Notes: a model not told the origin generated them from the sequence alone. A DNA stretch of 64,000 nucleotides from Ahniella sp. (GCA_016712105.1 JADJRU010000001.1:124001-188000); one strand, 5' to 3'; positions 24,578 to 34,257 are shown, numbered from the stretch's first letter. Numbers and translations are program-made.

Positions 24578-26920
24578 TCATCGCGCTGCCGGCAAACGCG
24601 GAATCCCCATGGCATCCCGCTCTTCGGCCACCGTCATTGGGGTCATCAGGTCCACGCCGCAGTGGCGTCCGATGAGTTTCTGCATGCCATCCCCGTGCTG
24701 GACAGCCAGCGCATTACCCAGGGCCAGCGCGGCGCGCTCGGCATCACCCTGCTCGACATAACAGCGGCCGATTTCCTCCCAGATCGACGCATCCGCCTTG
24801 AGATGCAGTGCGCGCCGCAGGTAATCCTCGGCCTTGATCCAGTGTTTTTCCTGTCGGCTCAGGCGCCCCAGCGTGAGCAGCAGTTCGGCATCGTCGGCGT
24901 GGCTTTCCAGCCAGGCCTCGGCCGTCTTCAATCGTGGTGCGAGTTTCGGGTCTTCGGGCAACAGACCGTAGGCACGAACCACCGGGCTCGACCATTCGTG
25001 TCGCAGGCAGGACTCGAGCTCGGCCGCCGCTTGCGGCACCAGATTCAGCTGAACGGCGCGCCGGGCATAGGCCGTCGCCACATCGGGCAGTCGCTTCTGG
25101 GCCAAAGGCAGGTCGGTCCACAAACCGTGCAGACTGATCGCGTCCGAAGTCTCGCGCACAGTGCGGGCCAGCGCCCGGGCTTCGAACTGGTCCATCTCGG
25201 CCGGCGGCATCTGCTTGCTGGCACGAATCCGCGCCAACAGATGCAGCCCTTCGCGCGTGCGACCACGTTCCGAGTAGGCATCGATCAGCGTACGGGCGCC
25301 AAACGCCGACAACCGGTCATCCAGCAGCAATCGACTCAGGACTTCGATGGCGGCGCCAGCCCGGCCTTCGCGAAGATCAGCGCGTGCGCGCAACTCGACG
25401 GCGAGGTGTTCCGTCTCCGGCGATTGTGCGAGTCGGGCGAGCAACTCCGATTCACGCGCCGGATCACTGCGCCGCCTCGCTGCGGCATGGGCGAGAATCA
25501 AAGCCGGCGCCTTCAGGGAACGCATGTGACTGGCGCGCATCGCCGCTTTCTCGGCTGCCGCAGGCGAACCGGATGCCAGCAGACGCAGGGCATCCAGCAA
25601 ACTCTTCTGCGCACTGCGCCGACGGCGCCTGATGAGGAACAGGAACGGCGCGCGGATCAACACCACCACGAGCCAAACCAAAAGAGACCCAAGCCCCAGC
25701 GTCAGCACTGCCGACACGGCGCTGGTCTCGATGACCCAAGGGCCACGCTGGATCAGCACGTAACCCGGATCCCGCTGCAGAAACACAACCGCCATGGCGA
25801 CCAGCAGCGCAACCGCCAGCAAGCCCAGCAAATGTCGGTACAGGCGCATCAGGCTTCCGGCTCGATCAAATCCGGACGTGCCGCGCATACGTTCCAACTG
25901 TTGCAGCGCCAGACCCACTTCAGGCCAGGCCACGGGTGCGTAGCCTTCCATACGGGCCAGGGCCAGCAGCACCGGGGCATCCTCATCACCCTTGAGTTCG
26001 AATCCTTCCATCACGGCATTCCGGGCACGCGTCGCCGACTGGCGAAACCGAACCAGATCACCTTCGGTCAGCGCTTCTTTTGCCAGCAGCAAGTCGAGGC
26101 CCACCACGGCGCGCAGAGCGTCTGCCTGGAGCGGCCCGACCCACGCGGCCTGTTTGGGGTCGACCTTGCGGATACGCACCAGATCGGTGAATACATGGGC
26201 GATCCGCGAGCGCCAGCTCTGCTCCTTGTCGCTATCGAGGGCAATCGGCGCGATCTCTGCTCGGGTGCGCAGTTCGGGCAAGGCATTGGCGATGGTATCG
26301 ATGGCCAGGAATACTTCGGCCTCTGCCCGGCGAGGCGCTGATTTCAGCGATTCGATTTCATGCTTCAAGGTCTGGCGGACCGATGCAAAACGGGCATCGT
26401 TGAGCCGGGCGAGTTCGGCATCGGCCAATTCAAACGCCGACAGCGCGGTGTCCGGATCACGGAAAAGACGAAGCCGCTCGACCCCGGCCGCCAACAGCAA
26501 CTCGGCCTGGTTCATGTGCAATTCGGCGACGTTGTCGATGCGGCGATCGCTCATGCGCTGGAGCGCATCCTCAAGCATGCCGGCGCGCTCACCGAGGCCC
26601 AGCACTTCCTCGCGCAAGCCGCGATGAATACCCTGAGTATCGGACAGCCGCTGATTCACGCCCGCCAGGTCCTGCTCGATGGTCGCCATCCGGGTGCGCA
26701 ATTGTTCGACCCCGAGTTCGGCGCGCGTGCGCCCGGTTTCGTTGGCGCCCTGACGGGACTGGATCTGCCACAACCACGACAGCGCGACGATACTCGACAA
26801 GAGGGCCAGTCCTGAGACGAGCGGCAAAACGATCCGCCCGGTTACGGACGTTCGCCCCGGATGACGCGACCTTGCGGACATGGCGGACTCCCGTTCAGTG
26901 ATATCCCGCATGCTATTCAT
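24578..26920 (-). CDS. hemXY: HemX-HemY: uroporphyrinogen III C-methyltransferase-like and heme-biosynthesis TPR protein in one frame
   Basis: One 780-codon frame covers two proteins that are normally separate. Residues 1-357 are HemX-like: one membrane helix (about 30-50), then a long periplasmic coiled coil. From Met358 (25849) it is HemY: MRLYRHLLGLLAVALLVAM, the DPGYVLIQ motif, a second helix, then TPR repeats. Both are inner-membrane proteins linked to tetrapyrrole synthesis, but their biochemistry is unsettled. Upstream of Met358 a different frame gives PDLIEPEA and a TGA that overlaps the ATG (TGATG). That looks like the natural HemX end, so the join may be an indel artefact near 25880. 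The start could also be ATG 26881, which has GGGAG. It overlaps hemD by 8 bases. Confidence 0.8.
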   Translation of the reverse strand: MNSMRDITERESAMSARSRHPGRTSVTGRIVLPLVSGLALLSSIVALSWLWQIQSRQGANETGRTRAELGVEQLRTRMATIEQDLAGVNQRLSDTQGIHRGLREEVLGLGERAGMLEDALQRMSDRRIDNVAELHMNQAELLLAAGVERLRLFRDPDTALSAFELADAELARLNDARFASVRQTLKHEIESLKSAPRRAEAEVFLAIDTIANALPELRTRAEIAPIALDSDKEQSWRSRIAHVFTDLVRIRKVDPKQAAWVGPLQADALRAVVGLDLLLAKEALTEGDLVRFRQSATRARNAVMEGFELKGDEDAPVLLALARMEGYAPVAWPEVGLALQQLERMRGTSGFDRAGSLMRLYRHLLGLLAVALLVAMAVVFLQRDPGYVLIQRGPWVIETSAVSAVLTLGLGSLLVWLVVVLIRAPFLFLIRRRRRSAQKSLLDALRLLASGSPAAAEKAAMRASHMRSLKAPALILAHAAARRRSDPARESELLARLAQSPETEHLAVELRARADLREGRAGAAIEVLSRLLLDDRLSAFGARTLIDAYSERGRTREGLHLLARIRASKQMPPAEMDQFEARALARTVRETSDAISLHGLWTDLPLAQKRLPDVATAYARRAVQLNLVPQAAAELESCLRHEWSSPVVRAYGLLPEDPKLAPRLKTAEAWLESHADDAELLLTLGRLSRQEKHWIKAEDYLRRALHLKADASIWEEIGRCYVEQGDAERAALALGNALAVQHGDGMQKLIGRHCGVDLMTPMTVAEERDAMGIPRLPAAR

Positions 26921-27698
26921 TCGAACCCCCCTTGGGAAGCGCGATCATGTCGCGTACGGCAGCCAGCATATGGCCTCGCGCTGCCGATTCGGCACGATGG
27001 AGGCGTTCGAATCCCAGTTCCCGTGCCAGGTGTTCGAGTCGGGCACTGGGCACCAGAACATCGGCATCCGCGAGCGACGACCAGTCGCCTTCGAGTTGCT
27101 GACGAAACGCCAACAGGGCTTCGCCACTCGTGAACAGCAGCAACTTTCGACCGGCCGAAGACCGCAGCACCTGAATCTGTCGGGATGGCAAGGGCACCGG
27201 CTCCCGCCGGTACACTGCAATGGCCTCGGCGTCGATGCCTCGCGCCCTCAGCCCGTCGACCAGGAGCTCGCGCCCGTCTTCACCCGACACGCGCAACACC
27301 GCCTGTCCCACCCACTCGTTCCAGACTGGCATGGCCAGCACGGCCTCCGAATCGTAAGGTGATGCAGGAACCTGGGCCACTCGACCAAACTCGGCCAACA
27401 CCGCGGCGGTACCGGGCCCTTGGGCGATCAAACACGAAGGCCAGCGCCAATCCCGTGCCACCGGCGCCAAGGCACGAACCCCGTTGCCGCTCGCGAAGAC
27501 CAATGCCCCGGCACGTTCGAACCGATCACGAAGGCGCGCCAATCCCGCCTGCGGCCTCACCGCCAGCGAGCTGGCGCGCAAGACCGCAACCGGCAGGCGA
27601 CGCAGCGCCCGGGTCAGTGGGTCATGACTGGCCCGGACTGCCACCTGAACAATCAGTGTGATCGGGCGGATCACTTCATTCTGGCGTGAACGCTTCAT
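26913..27698 (-). CDS. hemD: Uroporphyrinogen-III synthase
   Basis: A 261-residue HemD, which cyclises hydroxymethylbilane with inversion of ring D in the heme pathway. The family is poorly conserved, but the two-domain pattern is visible: FASGNGVRALAPV in the first half, and LFTSGEALLAFRQQL and DVLVPSARLEHLAREL in the second. ATG 27698 gives the usual length. The stop overlaps the start of hemX, the conserved hemD-hemX-hemY order. hemC is not in the window, which is less usual. Confidence 0.85.
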   Translation of the reverse strand: MKRSRQNEVIRPITLIVQVAVRASHDPLTRALRRLPVAVLRASSLAVRPQAGLARLRDRFERAGALVFASGNGVRALAPVARDWRWPSCLIAQGPGTAAVLAEFGRVAQVPASPYDSEAVLAMPVWNEWVGQAVLRVSGEDGRELLVDGLRARGIDAEAIAVYRREPVPLPSRQIQVLRSSAGRKLLLFTSGEALLAFRQQLEGDWSSLADADVLVPSARLEHLARELGFERLHRAESAARGHMLAAVRDMIALPKGGSNE

Positions 27699-27794
27699 GG
27701 TTCGGCATGTCAAACCATAAGAGGCGTCCGGTCAAGACTTGCACCCCCCGAACCGGCCCGCCAGACTTCGGTGAATCTTTATGACCTGGAATCG

Positions 27795-28259
27795 ATGGAC
27801 ACCTGTTACGCCCTCGAGAGACTGATGCTGGAAACCATTCCCCTGGCTCGTGCCATGGGGCTTCGCGTGCTTGAGTTCGATGACAACCGCTTGGCTTTGA
27901 GCGCCCCGCTCGCCGCCAATGTCAACGACAAGGGCTGTGCGTTCGGCGGCAGTCTGGTCAGCCTGATGACCCTGAGTTGCTGGGGCCTGACCATGCTCAA
28001 GCTGGACGAAGCCGGAATCAAGGCAGACGTGTTCGTGCAGGATTCGGAGATTCGTTACCTGGCCCCGGTCTGGGATGAACTGATCGCGGAAGCACACCTC
28101 GACTCCGGCCAGGACTGGCCGGGGTTCATCGCCCAACTCAAAGAGAAGGGCAAGGCCCGCGTGACCCTGCACGCCGAAGTCACCGCACTCGAAGGCGGTG
28201 GTGTGGCGTGCCGGTTCACTGGCCAATTCGTTGCAAAACGCCATGGAGCAAAAACATGA
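27795..28259 (+). CDS. YiiD-type hot-dog thioesterase domain protein
   Basis: A 154-residue protein resembling the C-terminal thioesterase domain of YiiD (PF09500). It opens LERLMLETIPLARAMGLRVL, with SAPLAANVNDKGCAFGGSL the likely active-site region of the hot-dog fold. It probably hydrolyses an acyl thioester; the substrate is unknown. ATG 27795 has GGA upstream; a GTG at 27771 is possible. Its stop overlaps the next ATG (ATGA, 28256-28259), so it is translationally coupled to a lipoprotein gene. Confidence 0.8.
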   Translation: MDTCYALERLMLETIPLARAMGLRVLEFDDNRLALSAPLAANVNDKGCAFGGSLVSLMTLSCWGLTMLKLDEAGIKADVFVQDSEIRYLAPVWDELIAEAHLDSGQDWPGFIAQLKEKGKARVTLHAEVTALEGGGVACRFTGQFVAKRHGAKT

Positions 28260-28672
28260 AGCGCCTGACCCGACTGCTGCTGCCAGCCCTGCTCGCCGCC
28301 CTGCTCGCCGGTTGCCCGAATTCGCGCAGCGACGAAAAAGCGCTGGAAAATACCCTCACCGCGTTTGCCAGCGAATTCCGCTGGGGTGAAGACATCGAGC
28401 GTGTGTTCGCCTATTTCGATCCGGAAGATGCCGACAAACTGCGACCGAAACCCCTGGAACTGGAGCGCTGGAAACAGTACCGGGTCATTGGCTACCGCGA
28501 GCAACCGGTGGTGTGGAACGGCGAGAATTCCGCCGCACAGCGTACCGAACTGGAGTTGGTGAACCGCCACACGCAGATCACACGCAACCTGCGACTGACT
28601 ACCCTTTGGCGTTACGACGATGAAGCCGAACGCTGGTATCTCGATTCTCCACTACCGACGCTGAGCCCCTGA
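28256..28672 (+). CDS. Putative lipoprotein of unknown function
   Basis: A 138-residue exported protein with a clear lipoprotein signal: a leucine- and alanine-rich helix followed by LAGC, with Cys20. The mature domain is a mixed alpha/beta sequence with FRWGEDIERVFAYFDPEDAD and a tryptophan-bearing end, TLWRYDDEAERWYLDSPLP. That resembles small NTF2-like or PilZ-neighbour lipoproteins of unknown role in this order. It is coupled to the thioesterase gene and followed by a strong terminator. Confidence 0.7.
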   Translation: MKRLTRLLLPALLAALLAGCPNSRSDEKALENTLTAFASEFRWGEDIERVFAYFDPEDADKLRPKPLELERWKQYRVIGYREQPVVWNGENSAAQRTELELVNRHTQITRNLRLTTLWRYDDEAERWYLDSPLPTLSP

Positions 28673-28689
28673 CGCGTTTGCGGCCCCAC

Positions 28690-28720
28690 AAAAAAGCCCC
28701 GCACAAGCGGGGCTTTTTTT
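28690..28720. terminator. Bidirectional terminator, lipoprotein gene and pilH-like gene
   Basis: A GCCCCGC / GCGGGGC stem with an ACAA loop is flanked by A (28690-28695) and T (28714-28720) tracts. It serves the plus-strand lipoprotein gene, and in the other direction the response regulator gene ending at 28739. Confidence 0.9.
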
Positions 28721-28738
28721 CTTGCTCGACGCCCGCAA

Positions 28739-29104
28739 TCAGCGTGGCATCAGCTCATTGATGGTCTTCGTCAGCTCGGCCTCACTGATCGGCTTCACCA
28801 CATAGGCCTTGGCACCTTGACGCATGCCCCAGACCTTGTCGGTTTCCTGATCCTTCGTGGTGACCAGCACCACAGGGATGTGCGAGGTCTTTGGATCTTT
28901 CGAGATTTGCCGGGTTGCCTGGAACCCGTTGAGATTCGGCATGACCACATCCATGAGGATGAGGTCGGGCAGTTCCCGCTTGGCCACTTCGATGCCTTGC
29001 AGTCCGTCCTCGGCCGTGACGACTTCATGGCCAAGTTTTTGCACCACACGGCGCAATCCTTCGATTTGCGAAGGAGAGTCGTCAACGATCAGAATGCGTC
29101 CCAT
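28739..29104 (-). CDS. pilH: Single-domain response regulator, PilH-like
   Basis: A 121-residue stand-alone CheY-type receiver. The acidic pocket (DDS at 8-10), phospho-acceptor Asp in LILMDVVMPNLNG (about 52), the VTTK switch Thr and the PIS-preceding Lys (VVKPIS) are all present. The sequence resembles PilH, which with PilG controls retraction in type IV pilus motility. Type IV pilus genes (pilU, pilMNOPQ) occur elsewhere in the window, but pilG/I/J are not adjacent, so the PilH assignment is by similarity only. Confidence 0.75.
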   Translation of the reverse strand: MGRILIVDDSPSQIEGLRRVVQKLGHEVVTAEDGLQGIEVAKRELPDLILMDVVMPNLNGFQATRQISKDPKTSHIPVVLVTTKDQETDKVWGMRQGAKAYVVKPISEAELTKTINELMPR

Positions 29105-29143
29105 AGCGTTTCCCTGTTACTTGAATTTGAGTGGCTTGCCTGC

Positions 29144-29991
29144 TCAGAACTGTACCAGTGTCCGACCGAAAGAGCCGCCTGTGAGCATCCTAGCAAAAAC
29201 TCCGGGCAATTCCTCCAAAGTCACCGAATGTGTACATATTTTTGCCAGATGGGCCGGTTTCCAGGCTCCGGCGAGGCGTTCCCAGATCTGCCGACGGATC
29301 GAATAGGCGGTTCCGGACGACGCCACCCCGAGCAGGGAGACCCCCCGGATAATGAACGGCATGACCGTGGTGTGGAGTTCATCGCCACCCGCGAGACCGC
29401 AGATTGCGATGTTGCCGTAGGGCTTGATGACGCGCGTCAGGCCCGACAACATCTCGCCGCCGACACTGTCGATGGCACCCGCCCAGGTTGCGGCTTCCAG
29501 GGGCCGCTGCCCCCAATGAAGCCCCTGGCGGGCCACACATTGGCGCGCCCCGAGCTGGATCAAGGCATCGAATTGATCCACCTTGGTGAACCCCGCCGTA
29601 CCCAGGATCATGGCGTCGCGCAGGCTCAGCCCGTTGGGCAAGGGAATCACTTGCCGCGCGTCCAGCCTTGCATATTCGGAATACCCGCCATCCCGCGTTT
29701 CGGACAAACCCGACCCGGTGACCAGCACGGCATCACCTTCCCGGAACGCCGGATCAGCACTGGCGACCACGTGGCCGGCGACATCAATCCCGCCATTCAG
29801 CGGAAACTGACGCAGGATCTTGCCGGTGCCGGTGCCCGTCAGGGCGTCCTTGTAGTTGACGCTCGAAAACGCCGTCTGGATGACCACTTCGCCGGCCGAC
29901 AACTGGTCCACGGCCATCGACTCGATGCCGGCGCGGTGCGTCTTGCCGTCCTGATGGATCCGAAAGGCGCGAAAGGATTGGGTGAAGGCAT
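29144..29991 (-). pseudogene. YhdH/AcuI-family oxidoreductase lacking its NADP-binding loop
   Basis: This is a medium-chain reductase of the YhdH/AcuI type (acrylyl-CoA or quinone reductase). Family landmarks are SSVNYKDALTGTGTGKILRQ, GIDVAGHV, MILGTAGFT and WAGAIDSVGGEML. Two defects stand out. First, the likely ATG at 29991 (MPSPNPF) is one base out of frame with FRAFRIHQDG, implying a lost base near 29973. Second, between GTAGFT (about 29585) and RPLEAATWAG only 26 residues remain where E. coli YhdH has about 73, so the glycine-rich VTGASGGVGS-type loop is missing, cleanly in frame. It could not bind NADPH normally. It lies 17 bases behind ptsI. Confidence 0.75.
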
Positions 29992-30008
29992 ATCGGGGGA
30001 TCGTCGTA

Positions 30009-31732
30009 TCAGGAGAGTTGTTTGAGCGCGGCCGACAATTCGGCGCGGTCGCCGGCATGCAGGATCCGCGCGAGGCGCCCGCGCAATTGTTTGCGACTGA
30101 GCTTCGCGGCCGTGTCGCGGACATCGTTCAGTGCATTCAGGTGCATGGAAAATCGGTGATGCCCAACGCCAGCAGCAGGGCCGTATAACGAGGATCACCG
30201 GCGATTTCACCGCAGATACTGAGCGGGCGCTTCGCCTGACGCGCACTGTCGGCCACGAGATACAACAATCGCACGAATGCCGGATGCATCGGATCGTAGG
30301 CCTCGGAGACCTGGGCGTTGTTGCGATCGGCCGCCAGCACATACTGAGCAAGATCATTGCTGCCGATCGCAAAAAACTCGGCATGGCGCGCCAGTTCGTT
30401 GGAGATCAGTGCCGCCGCCGGCACTTCGATCATCACCCCGAGCGGCACCTGATCGGCCAGCGGTACCCGCTGATGGCGCAACTGCGCCATCGCTTCTTCG
30501 ATCAGCGCACGCGCTTCCCGAACTTCCTCGATCGCGGACACCATCGGCAACAGAATCCGGATCGGCCCGAATCCGGATGTACGCAGAATCGCTCGCACCT
30601 GTTCGGTAAACAGGTGACGGCGTTGCAGGGACAGACGAATGCCGCGCAAACCCAATGCGGGATTCTCCTCTCGCGCCACTTCCAGCGGGCCGCCAAAAGC
30701 CTTGTCGGCGCCCAGATCAAGCGTACGGAACGTGACCGGCTTGCCGGCCATGGCAATCACGGCGTCCCGGTAGACCTTGAACTGTTCGTCCTCGTTCGGC
30801 AATTCGCGTTGGCGCAGGAACAGGAATTCGGTACGGAACAACCCGACGCCGGCAGCACCGTTGCGGCGCGCCTTGGCAATCGTCTCGGTGTCCTCGGCGT
30901 TCACATACAACTGCAGCGCGTGACCGTCGCGGGTCCGTGCATCCTGCACTTTCTGCTTTGCACGGCGGCGTTCTTCCTTCTCGGCATCGCGCTGGTGCGT
31001 GCGGAACCGCGACAGGTCGATCGCATCGGGATTGATCAGTGAAATGCCATGCTCGGAATCCAGCAGGACCCAATCGCCGTCATGCACGAAGTTCAGTGCC
31101 GTGCGCGCACCACACAACATCGGGATGCCAAAACTGCGCGCCAGGATGGCCGTGTGCGAATACGGACTGGAGGCAGTGGCGACCAAACCCTTGAGGCCTT
31201 GATCAACCAGAGCCGCCAGATCGGCCGGCGCAATGGTCTCGCACACCAGAATTTCGTCGATCGCATTCAGCTTGCGCTCGGGCTCGGCGCCACCACGCTG
31301 CAGTGCTGCAAAGACGCGGGCGACCACATGATCCAGATCGTCGCGGCGCGCACGCAGATAGGGATCCTCGATGGCCTCGAACGCCGCGGCCAACAAGTCG
31401 CGTTGTCGTCGCAGTGCGACCGGCGCGCGGAGCGTCTCGCGACGGATCAGCTGCACCACCGCATCGGTGAACTCCGGATCATCGAGGATCATCGCGTGCG
31501 CCTCGATGATCTCCGCCATGTCCTTCGCCAATGCACCCGACACCTTGATGGTCAGGGCATTCAGTTCCGCACGCGCCACCTTCAGCGCCTCGTCGAACCG
31601 CTTCACTTCGTTCGGAATGCCGGCATGACTGAGCGGCTCCTCCTCGATATCGAAGCTGGCCGAATAGATGACACGCGCACGACCCAGCGCCAGGCCCTTG
31701 GCGGCAAATTGCCCCTCGAACTCGACGCGCAT
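30009..31732 (-). pseudogene. ptsI: PTS enzyme I (apparent frameshift near the 3' end)
   Basis: Enzyme I takes phosphate from PEP and passes it to HPr. The frame from ATG 31732 covers the phospho-His domain (SSPYSHTAILARS) and the PEP-binding barrel with GVGLFRTEFLFL, RTLDLGADKAF, ENPALGLRGIRL and SNDLAQYVLAADR. It ends early at 30137 after LALGITDF. One base off, the family C-terminus continues as SMHLNALNDVRDTAAKL and on to LSAALKQLS with its stop at 30009. A single base is missing in GATTTTCCATG (about 30147). A functional gene is likely in the organism. It is the last clear PTS gene of the run and starts 3 bases after ptsH. Confidence 0.85.
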
Positions 31733-31735
31733 GGC

Positions 31736-32005
31736 TTACTCTCCCTCGTCGAACTTGCGTTCGATCAAGTCGACCACAGCCGCCATGGCTTCATCGGCAT
31801 CCTCACCATCGGTCCGCAGCCGGATCGCCGTCCCTTTCGGGGCCGCCAGCAACATCAGGCCCATGATGCTCTTCGCGTTGACTTCGCGCCCGCGGCACTG
31901 GATGAAGACGCCCGACTTGAAGCGTGACGCCAGTTGCACGAGTTTCGCCGACGCCCGCGCATGCAGGCCCAACTTGTTCGGGATGATCAGATCGTGCTCA
32001 GCCAT
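31736..32005 (-). CDS. ptsH: Phosphocarrier protein HPr
   Basis: An 89-residue HPr that relays phosphate from enzyme I to EIIA proteins. His in the NKLGLHARASAKLVQ motif is the phosphate carrier. Ser in NAKSIMGLMLLAA matches the regulatory serine phosphorylated by HPr kinase, whose gene lies three genes upstream. It overlaps the EIIA gene by 8 bases. No sugar permease is present, which suggests a regulatory PTS as known in Xanthomonas. Confidence 0.95.
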   Translation of the reverse strand: MAEHDLIIPNKLGLHARASAKLVQLASRFKSGVFIQCRGREVNAKSIMGLMLLAAPKGTAIRLRTDGEDADEAMAAVVDLIERKFDEGE

Positions 32006-32390
32006 GATCCACCACCACACCGTTGCGCGCACCGGCCGTTGCGGTGCCGACCAGTTCGTCGATGGGCTGTTCGGGATAGTTCATCACCCGAAGCAACATG
32101 GGCAGGCTCAAACCGGACACGCGGCGGATGCGACACCCGACGTTCGCCAACTTGCCGGCGAGGTTGCTTGGCGTCGCGCCGTAGAGGTCGGTCAGGACCA
32201 GCACACCCTCGCCTTGCTCAAGCTCGCGGATGGCCGCATTCGCACGCACCAGCGCGCTGTCGGTGGCTTCACCGAAACCCACTTCGACCGCCGCCGTCTT
32301 CAGTGGCAACGGGCCCAGGACACCGCGGGCCGCAGACAGCAGGCCCGGCCCGACATGCGGATGGGTCATCACCAAAACGCCTACGCTCAT
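31998..32390 (-). CDS. Mannose-family PTS EIIA component
   Basis: A 130-residue EIIA of the mannose/PTS-A superfamily. The phosphate-accepting His is residue 10 in MSVGVLVMTHPHVG. LVLTDLYGATPSNLAGKL is the second family signature. With no EIIB/C/D partners nearby it likely serves a regulatory role together with PtsN, HPr and HprK. It overlaps rapZ by 4 bases and ptsH by 8. Confidence 0.9.
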   Translation of the reverse strand: MSVGVLVMTHPHVGPGLLSAARGVLGPLPLKTAAVEVGFGEATDSALVRANAAIRELEQGEGVLVLTDLYGATPSNLAGKLANVGCRIRRVSGLSLPMLLRVMNYPEQPIDELVGTATAGARNGVVVDHG

Positions 32391-33310
32391 TCCAACTCCC
32401 GGTGAAAAGTCATCACGTGCTCCCGTTGCGTGCGGAATGCCTCGGCAAGCCGCTCGGCAATATAGACGGACCGATGTCGACCACCCGTGCAGCCAATACA
32501 CACAGTGATGTAATTCCGCTGTTCGGCTTCGAAACGGGGCAACCACGTACTCAGGAACGACCGCACCTGCTCGAAGAAATTCTCGACTTCGGGCAGCGTT
32601 GCGAAATAGTCGCGGATCGCCGGATCCCGCCCGGACAGCGGTCGCAACTTCGGATCCCAATGCGGATTCGGCAGGCATCGAGCATCGAACACGTAGTCGG
32701 CGTCGCTCGGCACCCCGCGCTTGTACGCGAAGGATTCAAACAGCAGCGACATCTGCGAGCCGCTGGTCCCGAATTCGGTGGCGATCAGCCGCCGCAACTG
32801 GTGCACATTCAGATCGGACGAATCGATGACGCGATCGGCAATCGACGACAGCGGCCGCAGCAGCTTGCGCTCGAGCGCAATGGCATCGTTGAGCGCGATC
32901 CCGTCGGAGGTCAACGGGTGACGCCGGCGCGTGTCGGAAAAGCGCTTCAGCAGCACATCATCGCGCGTGTCCAGAAAAATCAGCTCGTACGCCAGGCCAC
33001 GATGCGCAATCGTCGCCAGAACTTCCGGCAGCCGGTTCAGATCCTCGGCGCGATTGCGCACGTCGACGCCCACTGCCAGCCGCGGATATCGGCCAGGCTG
33101 CCCCTCGCGCACGGCATCCACAAACGCCGGCATCAGTGCCGTGGGCAGGTTGTCGACGCAGTAGTAGTCCAGGTCTTCGAGTGTCCGCAGCGCCACGGTC
33201 TTGCCACTGCCCGACAGGCCACTGAGCACGATCAGCCGTTCGCTCGGACCGGACTGGCCCGTGGTTCGCGCCTGCGGTGGCGGCGTGAAACGGAGTGGTT
33301 GGTCTACCAT
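32387..33310 (-). CDS. rapZ: RNase adapter protein RapZ
   Basis: A 307-residue RapZ (YvcJ family). In E. coli it binds GlcZ-type small RNA and guides RNase E to it, controlling glucosamine-6-phosphate synthase. The N-terminal P-loop is VLSGLSGSGKTVALRTLED and the second nucleotide motif is FLDTRDDVLLKRFSDTRRRH. The conserved C-terminal domain ends with ITVCIGCTGGRHRSVYIAE. It overlaps hprK by 7 bases. The target small RNA is not evident in this window. Confidence 0.95.
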   Translation of the reverse strand: MVDQPLRFTPPPQARTTGQSGPSERLIVLSGLSGSGKTVALRTLEDLDYYCVDNLPTALMPAFVDAVREGQPGRYPRLAVGVDVRNRAEDLNRLPEVLATIAHRGLAYELIFLDTRDDVLLKRFSDTRRRHPLTSDGIALNDAIALERKLLRPLSSIADRVIDSSDLNVHQLRRLIATEFGTSGSQMSLLFESFAYKRGVPSDADYVFDARCLPNPHWDPKLRPLSGRDPAIRDYFATLPEVENFFEQVRSFLSTWLPRFEAEQRNYITVCIGCTGGRHRSVYIAERLAEAFRTQREHVMTFHRELE

Positions 33311-34257
33311 GGTGTTTGCCTGCGCATCTGATGGGCTTGACGGTCGATGAAGGTCTGCGCCGGATCAATGCCCTTGCTGCGCAAGATGAAACTGCGCGTG
33401 GCGGCTTCGACGAGCACGGCAAGATTTCGGCCCGGCGCCACCGGGATGATGATGCGCGGCACTTCCAGGTCCATCACGGTCTGTGTGCTGGTGACACCGG
33501 TAATCCGCGCCATGCCGTCATTCGCATGCACATCCTCCATGCGACCCAGATGCACGATCAGGCGAAGGTACTTGTTCTTCTTCACCGACGTTTCACCGAA
33601 CATCTGGCGCACGTTGAGAATGCCGAGACCGCGTACTTCGAGCAGATCCTGCAGCATTTCCGGACAGGTGCCGTCGATCACGTCGGGGGCGATCAGCGTG
33701 AACTCAGGCGCGTCATCGGCCACCAGTCGGTGGCCACGCGTGATCAGCTCCAGGGCCAACTCGCTCTTTCCGGAGCCGGCGTCACCGGTGATCAACACCC
33801 CGATGGAATAGACCTCCATGAACACACCATGCAACGAGGTGTTGTTTGCCAGGGCGCGACTCAGGTGGTACTGCACAAACGTCAGGATTTCATGACCGCG
33901 TTTGCCCGACACCCAGAGCGGGGTGTTCGACTCCTCGGCCGCCTCGCGCAAGTCACTCGGCACGGTCTGATCGCGCGTGACGATGATCGCCGTCGGTGCC
34001 TTGCGGATGATCTTCGCAATGGTTTCCCAGCGCTGGCGCGAGTCGAGTTCATCGAGGTACTTGACCTCGTCGATCCCGACAATCTGCACCTTGTTCGGAT
34101 AGATGATGTTGAGATACCCGGCCAACGATGGCCGACGCGCCAGATTTTCACCGGCTTCGAGCACCCGCGACTCACCCTTGAGACCGCCCGCCCACCGAAG
34201 TTTCAGGCGGTCGCTGATCTGGTCGAACAGTTCGCGTGCAGTGATCTGGCGATTCAT
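33304..34257 (-). CDS. hprK: HPr kinase/phosphorylase
   Basis: A 317-residue HprK, which phosphorylates and dephosphorylates HPr on its regulatory serine. The Walker A loop VLITGDAGSGKSELALELI, the catalytic RGHRLVADDAPEF and the signature EVRGLGILNVRQMFGE are intact. The position between ptsN and rapZ is the arrangement seen in Xanthomonadales and many alpha- and betaproteobacteria. It starts inside the ptsN stop (ATGA). Confidence 0.96.
   Translation of the reverse strand: MNRQITARELFDQISDRLKLRWAGGLKGESRVLEAGENLARRPSLAGYLNIIYPNKVQIVGIDEVKYLDELDSRQRWETIAKIIRKAPTAIIVTRDQTVPSDLREAAEESNTPLWVSGKRGHEILTFVQYHLSRALANNTSLHGVFMEVYSIGVLITGDAGSGKSELALELITRGHRLVADDAPEFTLIAPDVIDGTCPEMLQDLLEVRGLGILNVRQMFGETSVKKNKYLRLIVHLGRMEDVHANDGMARITGVTSTQTVMDLEVPRIIIPVAPGRNLAVLVEAATRSFILRSKGIDPAQTFIDRQAHQMRRQTPW

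Noticed and set aside
24419..26341. A 640-codon plus-strand open frame opposite hemXY
   Set aside because: It is rich in Arg, Gln and His as expected for an antisense shadow, with no recognisable domain.
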